Positions 60,505-64,000 of a stretch of DNA of 64,000 nucleotides are shown piece after piece. The notes below the pieces were generated by a model. That model did no database searches and was not told the origin of the DNA. It worked only from the letters and a program-made list of their open reading frames with translations. Numbering within the stretch: the first letter of the stretch is position 1; each line of letters begins with the position of its first letter. Made by a program: the position numbers and the translations under genes. The stretch comes from Neoroseomonas marina (GTDB lineage Bacteria > Pseudomonadota > Alphaproteobacteria > Acetobacterales > Acetobacteraceae), in NCBI RefSeq assembly GCF_012927745.1, contig NZ_JABBKX010000002.1:845999-909998 (forward strand). Direction: 5' to 3'.

Positions 60505-61715
60505 CCCGGCGCCCGATTCTGGTGGTCGCGATGCCGGACAGCATCCACACGGCGCGGTGGCTGCGGATGCTGCCGCCGGACGTCGGCCCCCTGGTGCTGC
60601 TGCCGACAGCGCGGCGCGACCCCATCCCGGATCTCGGTCGCCTGTGGCCCATCCGTGACGAGTCCGACCTCGCCGCCATGCCGGCGGATGCGATCGGGCT
60701 CTGGTCCGCCGAACCGACGGGTGAGGAAGCCACACCCGATGCGCTGCCGCCGCCGATCGGCTTCACAAATCGGCGAACCATCCTGCGCGGCGCGACCATC
60801 GCGCGGGCCATCCGCGCGCTGCGCCCGACGCTGCTGCACACGATGGAGATCCAGCAGGCCGGATATGCCGCGCTGGCAGCCATGCCGCGTCTCGGCGAGG
60901 AGCGCCCGCCTTGGCTGGTGTCGAATTGGGGCAGCGACATCTTCCTCTACGGCCGGCTCGCGGCCCATCGCCCCATCCTGCGCGCGGTGATGACCGAGGC
61001 CGACGCAGTGCTGAACGAGTGCGACCGCGATGCCGCCCTGGTAAGGGAACTTGGCTTCCGGGGCCGATTGCTGCCGCCGCAGCCGGCTTCGGGCGGGGCG
61101 GATATCGCGGCACTGCCGAGGCTCGATGCGCTGCTGCCGCCCTCGGCCCGCCGCCTGATCCTGGTGAAGGGGTATCACGGCTGGGCGGGACGCGCCTTGC
61201 ATGCGCTGTCCGCGATTCACCTGGCGGCGCCGGCGCTCCGCGGCTTCGCGATCCGGCTGCTGCTCGCGCCGTCGGCGGTGCGGGAGATGGCCCAGCGCCT
61301 GGCGGAACACGATGGCCTCGATATCGCCGCGGAGCCCTGGATGGCGGACCATGACGCGGTCCTGCGACGCATGGGCGACGCGCGCATGATGGTCGCCTGC
61401 GGCATCTCCGACGGCATCGGCACGACCCTGCTGGAGGCGATGGTGCTCGGCGCATTTCCGGTCGTGTCGAATACCGGTGCGGCAGCCGAGTGGCTCGCAC
61501 CGGGACGGGATGGCCTGATCCTGCCGCCGCACGATGTCGCGGCCTTGGCTGCGGCTATCAGCCGGGCCGCGACCGACGACGCCCTGGTCGACGCAGCGGC
61601 GTCGCGCAACCGGGCGACAGTGGATCGGCGATGGGACCTGCGCCGCAACGCTGTCAGCGCGGCCGCGGGGTATGCCGAGGTGATCGGCGCCGGACGACGG
61701 GCGGCAGCCGCATGA
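60501..61715 (+). CDS. GT4-family glycosyltransferase
   Basis: A 404-residue GT-B enzyme. The N-terminal domain begins PILVVAMPDSIHTARWLRML; WLVSNWGSDIFLYGRLAAHR lies in the middle. The C-terminal domain carries LILVKGYHGWAGRALHALSA and the donor-binding CGISDGIGTTLLEAMVLGAF followed by PVVSNTGAAAEWL. It is a retaining-type transferase of the surface glycan locus. It overlaps both neighbours in ATGA. Confidence 0.85.
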   Translation: MTRRPILVVAMPDSIHTARWLRMLPPDVGPLVLLPTARRDPIPDLGRLWPIRDESDLAAMPADAIGLWSAEPTGEEATPDALPPPIGFTNRRTILRGATIARAIRALRPTLLHTMEIQQAGYAALAAMPRLGEERPPWLVSNWGSDIFLYGRLAAHRPILRAVMTEADAVLNECDRDAALVRELGFRGRLLPPQPASGGADIAALPRLDALLPPSARRLILVKGYHGWAGRALHALSAIHLAAPALRGFAIRLLLAPSAVREMAQRLAEHDGLDIAAEPWMADHDAVLRRMGDARMMVACGISDGIGTTLLEAMVLGAFPVVSNTGAAAEWLAPGRDGLILPPHDVAALAAAISRAATDDALVDAAASRNRATVDRRWDLRRNAVSAAAGYAEVIGAGRRAAAA

Positions 61716-64000
61716 CCCGGGCCCTCGTCTCCATCGTCATCCCGGTCTTCAACGGCAGCGACTTCCTGGGAGAGGCGATCGAAAGCGCACTCGCGCAGAC
61801 CTGGCGCGAGATCGAAGTGATCGTCGTCGACGACGGATCCGACGACGGCGGCGCGACGCGTCGCGTTGTCGCTGGCTTCGGCGATGCGGTGCGGCTCATC
61901 GCGCGACCGAACGGCGGCGTCGGTGCGGCGTTGAATGCAGGCATCGCGGCGATGCGCGGCGACTGGTTCGCCTGGCTCAGCCATGACGACCTCTATCACC
62001 CCGAACGCATCGCCCGTCACGCCGAGGCGGTCATGGCGCGTCCCGTCCCTTCGGTGTCCTTCGGCGATGTCGATGCCATCGCCGAGGACGGTGGCTTCGT
62101 CGTCCAGTACCGGCACACCCGCGGCTTCGAGGATGATGGCGTCGTCGGCAACGGCATCCGGGCGGTGCTGGAGGGACGGCTCAATGGCTGCGCCATGCTG
62201 GTCCCGCGCGCTTGCCTCGAGGCGGCGGGCGGCTTCGATCCGGGCCTGCCGACGACCCAGGACTATGCGCTGTGGTACCGCCTGGCGCACCGGCATCCTT
62301 TCGTGCCGGTGCCAGGGGCACTGACCCGCCAGCGGCTTCATCCCGGCCAGGGGTCGCGCATGGCACGCCACCTCGAGGAAGCGAGCCTGCTCTGGACGAC
62401 GATGACGGAGCAGCGCGAGCCCCCCGACGGCACGCCGCAGGAGCGACTGCGGCGCTTGCTGCATGTCGATGCGACGCTGCGCCACAGCCCCTATGAGGGC
62501 GCGCGGTTGTTTCTGGAGGAACGGCTGCGGGAAGCGCTGGGCGCCTTCCCGGTGGACGTCGTGCTGGCGGGCATGCGGGCCGGGGGAGAGGCTACGGAGG
62601 CGCTTCGCCGGCTCGCCGCGGCCGGCGGGCGCATCGCTGGCGTGACGCTGCTCGACGAGGGACCGTCTTCCGCGCCGGCGCTCAGCCTGGACCCGCCATC
62701 GCTCGCATGGCCCGCGACGATCCTGCGCAGCGGTGGGCCGGTGCGATCGGCTGCCACGCGGCTCGAAGCCGCGCTGCTTGCCGGAGACGCGCCGCTTCTT
62801 GCAGTGCTCGATGGTGGTGCCGTGCCGGAGGCCGGCATGTTGCGGGAAGGCCTGGCGAGCGTCGCGGCAGGCCGAACGCCGGGTTGGCTGTCGTCCACCT
62901 CGCGGGGCGCGGGCTTTGGCGGCATCCTGTCCCGCGACGCGCTGACGGCGGCGTTGGCAGGCACCCCGCCCAAGGCGGGGGCGATGATCGCCGCCCTGGC
63001 GCGTCTCGGCGAGCTTGCGATGGCGAGTGACACGGCACCGGCACCGCCTCTGCCCGGCTCGGCTCCCGGCGTGGCGCCACCGTCACCTCATCCGGCCGCG
63101 CCCGATTTCCCGTTGCGCCTGGCCCGGATGCCGGATCGTCGCCGGCCAACGCGCCTGCTGTTGCTGCATGCGTGGGGTGGCGGAACGCTGCGCTATGCGC
63201 GAACGCTGGGCGAGGCGATCGGTGCGCGGGTGAACGTGCTGTACGGTTGGGGCGTCGAGGAGCGTCTGTTCCGCCTGAGCTCGATCGCGCCCGATGCGGC
63301 GGAAGTCGAATGGGATATCGCGAGGGACGGCATCGAGGGGCTGGTCGCGGCGCTGCATGGCCTTGGCGTCGACAGCGTGGACGTGCTGCACAGCATCGGC
63401 TTCGACCGCTGGATCGAACCGTTGCTCGATGCGCTCGGCGTGCCGTTCGATGTCACGCTGCTCGACTACCACCATGTCGCGAACGGGCCGCACCTGACGG
63501 ATGCCGAGGGCCGCTTTGTTGGCGACGCCGCGCTCGATGCACCGGACCATCCCGCCCGACGCCGTGGGCCGCCGCGGCTGCTGCTGCGCGCGGCGGCGCG
63601 GCGCATCGCCTGCAGCCGGGACCTCGCCTGGCGGGCGGGACGACTGATGCAGGGCCTTCCGGTGATGGCGGCGTACTTGCCGGAACCGGGGCGACCCCGC
63701 GGCTTCGCCGTCCACGCGCCGCCACTGATGGAGGGACAGCCGCTGCGCGTGCTGTGCCTCGGACGGCTGGCATCGCACAAGGGGTTCAGCGACGTCGTCG
63801 CGGTCGCCAACCGTATCGCGGACCGTGGCTTGGCCGTGCAACTGCTCTGCCTCGGCGAGGATGAGGCAACGCTGCCGCTGCACTTGCAGCAAAGCGGCGT
63901 GCTGCGCGCGCTCGGCGGTTACGCGGAAGGCGCGCTGAACCTGGAGGTATGCCGCCTGCGGCCGCACCTTGCGTGGCTGCCCTTCCGGGCACCGGAGACG
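61712..64000 (+). CDS. GT2-GT4 fusion glycosyltransferase, truncated by the window end
   Basis: An open frame of 763 codons to the right edge. Residues 1-230 are a GT2 domain (VSIVIPVFNGSDFLGEAIES, EVIVVDDGSDDGG, WFAWLSHDDLYHPERIARHA, QDYALWYRLAHRHPF). A middle region (about 240-470) is low in recognisable motifs. From about 480 a GT4 domain begins (RRPTRLLLLHAWGGGTLRYA, VTLLDYHHVANGPHLT) and reaches LRVLCLGRLASHKGFSDVVA before the sequence ends. One protein would add two sugars in succession. Confidence 0.8.
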   Translation, partial: MTRALVSIVIPVFNGSDFLGEAIESALAQTWREIEVIVVDDGSDDGGATRRVVAGFGDAVRLIARPNGGVGAALNAGIAAMRGDWFAWLSHDDLYHPERIARHAEAVMARPVPSVSFGDVDAIAEDGGFVVQYRHTRGFEDDGVVGNGIRAVLEGRLNGCAMLVPRACLEAAGGFDPGLPTTQDYALWYRLAHRHPFVPVPGALTRQRLHPGQGSRMARHLEEASLLWTTMTEQREPPDGTPQERLRRLLHVDATLRHSPYEGARLFLEERLREALGAFPVDVVLAGMRAGGEATEALRRLAAAGGRIAGVTLLDEGPSSAPALSLDPPSLAWPATILRSGGPVRSAATRLEAALLAGDAPLLAVLDGGAVPEAGMLREGLASVAAGRTPGWLSSTSRGAGFGGILSRDALTAALAGTPPKAGAMIAALARLGELAMASDTAPAPPLPGSAPGVAPPSPHPAAPDFPLRLARMPDRRRPTRLLLLHAWGGGTLRYARTLGEAIGARVNVLYGWGVEERLFRLSSIAPDAAEVEWDIARDGIEGLVAALHGLGVDSVDVLHSIGFDRWIEPLLDALGVPFDVTLLDYHHVANGPHLTDAEGRFVGDAALDAPDHPARRRGPPRLLLRAAARRIACSRDLAWRAGRLMQGLPVMAAYLPEPGRPRGFAVHAPPLMEGQPLRVLCLGRLASHKGFSDVVAVANRIADRGLAVQLLCLGEDEATLPLHLQQSGVLRALGGYAEGALNLEVCRLRPHLAWLPFRAPET

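Noticed and set aside
1-64000. CRISPR array, integrase or defence-system genes
   Set aside because: No regularly spaced repeats and no nuclease, helicase or integrase signatures were found on either strand.

Overview
The window is chromosomal DNA of a high-GC bacterium, most likely an alphaproteobacterium of the Acetobacteraceae (Roseomonas-like). This rests on uniform GC-rich codon use, tightly packed operons joined by ATGA/GTGA overlaps, and three orphan tripartite-tricarboxylate (Bug) receptors next to CoA, amidase and hydantoinase genes. I saw no rRNA, tRNA, CRISPR array, phage gene or transposase.

Left part (1-10.2 kb): a CoA-dependent acid module (two CoA-ester lyases flanking a family III CoA-transferase, a GntR regulator and a Bug receptor) is followed by a LacI regulator. 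The LacI gene diverges from a four-gene set: flavin monooxygenase, Bug receptor, AtuA-like protein, DUF4387. The spacer holds repeated operator-like sites over a plausible promoter. A second GntR regulator opens the next operon and has matching sites in its leader and inside the next gene.

Amide island (10.2-20.2 kb): two amidases, each next to a short ORF (one AtzG-like), bracket a complete peptide/opine-type ABC importer, an isochorismatase-like amidohydrolase and a glutaredoxin-DinB fusion. This looks like import plus stepwise hydrolysis of an unidentified amide. On the opposite strand follow hydantoinase A/B genes with an IclR regulator and a Bug receptor (20.3-25.8 kb), a decayed AraC-type regulator, and an ABC-2 exporter (26.4-28.1 kb).

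Middle part (28.7-46.6 kb): a luciferase-like monooxygenase/CMD/alkylhydroperoxidase trio is intact, but its upstream ABC ATPase is a wreck. Next come an eight-heme TPR cytochrome, a large periplasmic arylsulfatase, a GntR regulator, a small membrane protein, a metNIQ methionine importer followed by a decayed second metQ, a PAS/5-formyl-THF cyclo-ligase/XdhC operon, a LysR regulator, a CBS-BON protein, and a bcsC (cellulose export) pseudogene with a nine-base G tract at one of its frame breaks.

Right part (47-64 kb): a surface-glycan locus. It has three RgpF-like proteins, a CapE/WbjB-type dehydratase with an RmlD-like reductase and a UDP-GlcNAc 2-epimerase (predicted to make an L-configured N-acetyl-6-deoxyhexosamine nucleotide), a LegB-like dehydratase with a sugar-nucleotidyltransferase, and several composite glycosyltransferases. 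One of these runs off the window edge.

Not every gene could be named. Substrates of the catabolic modules are inferred from families and neighbours only.
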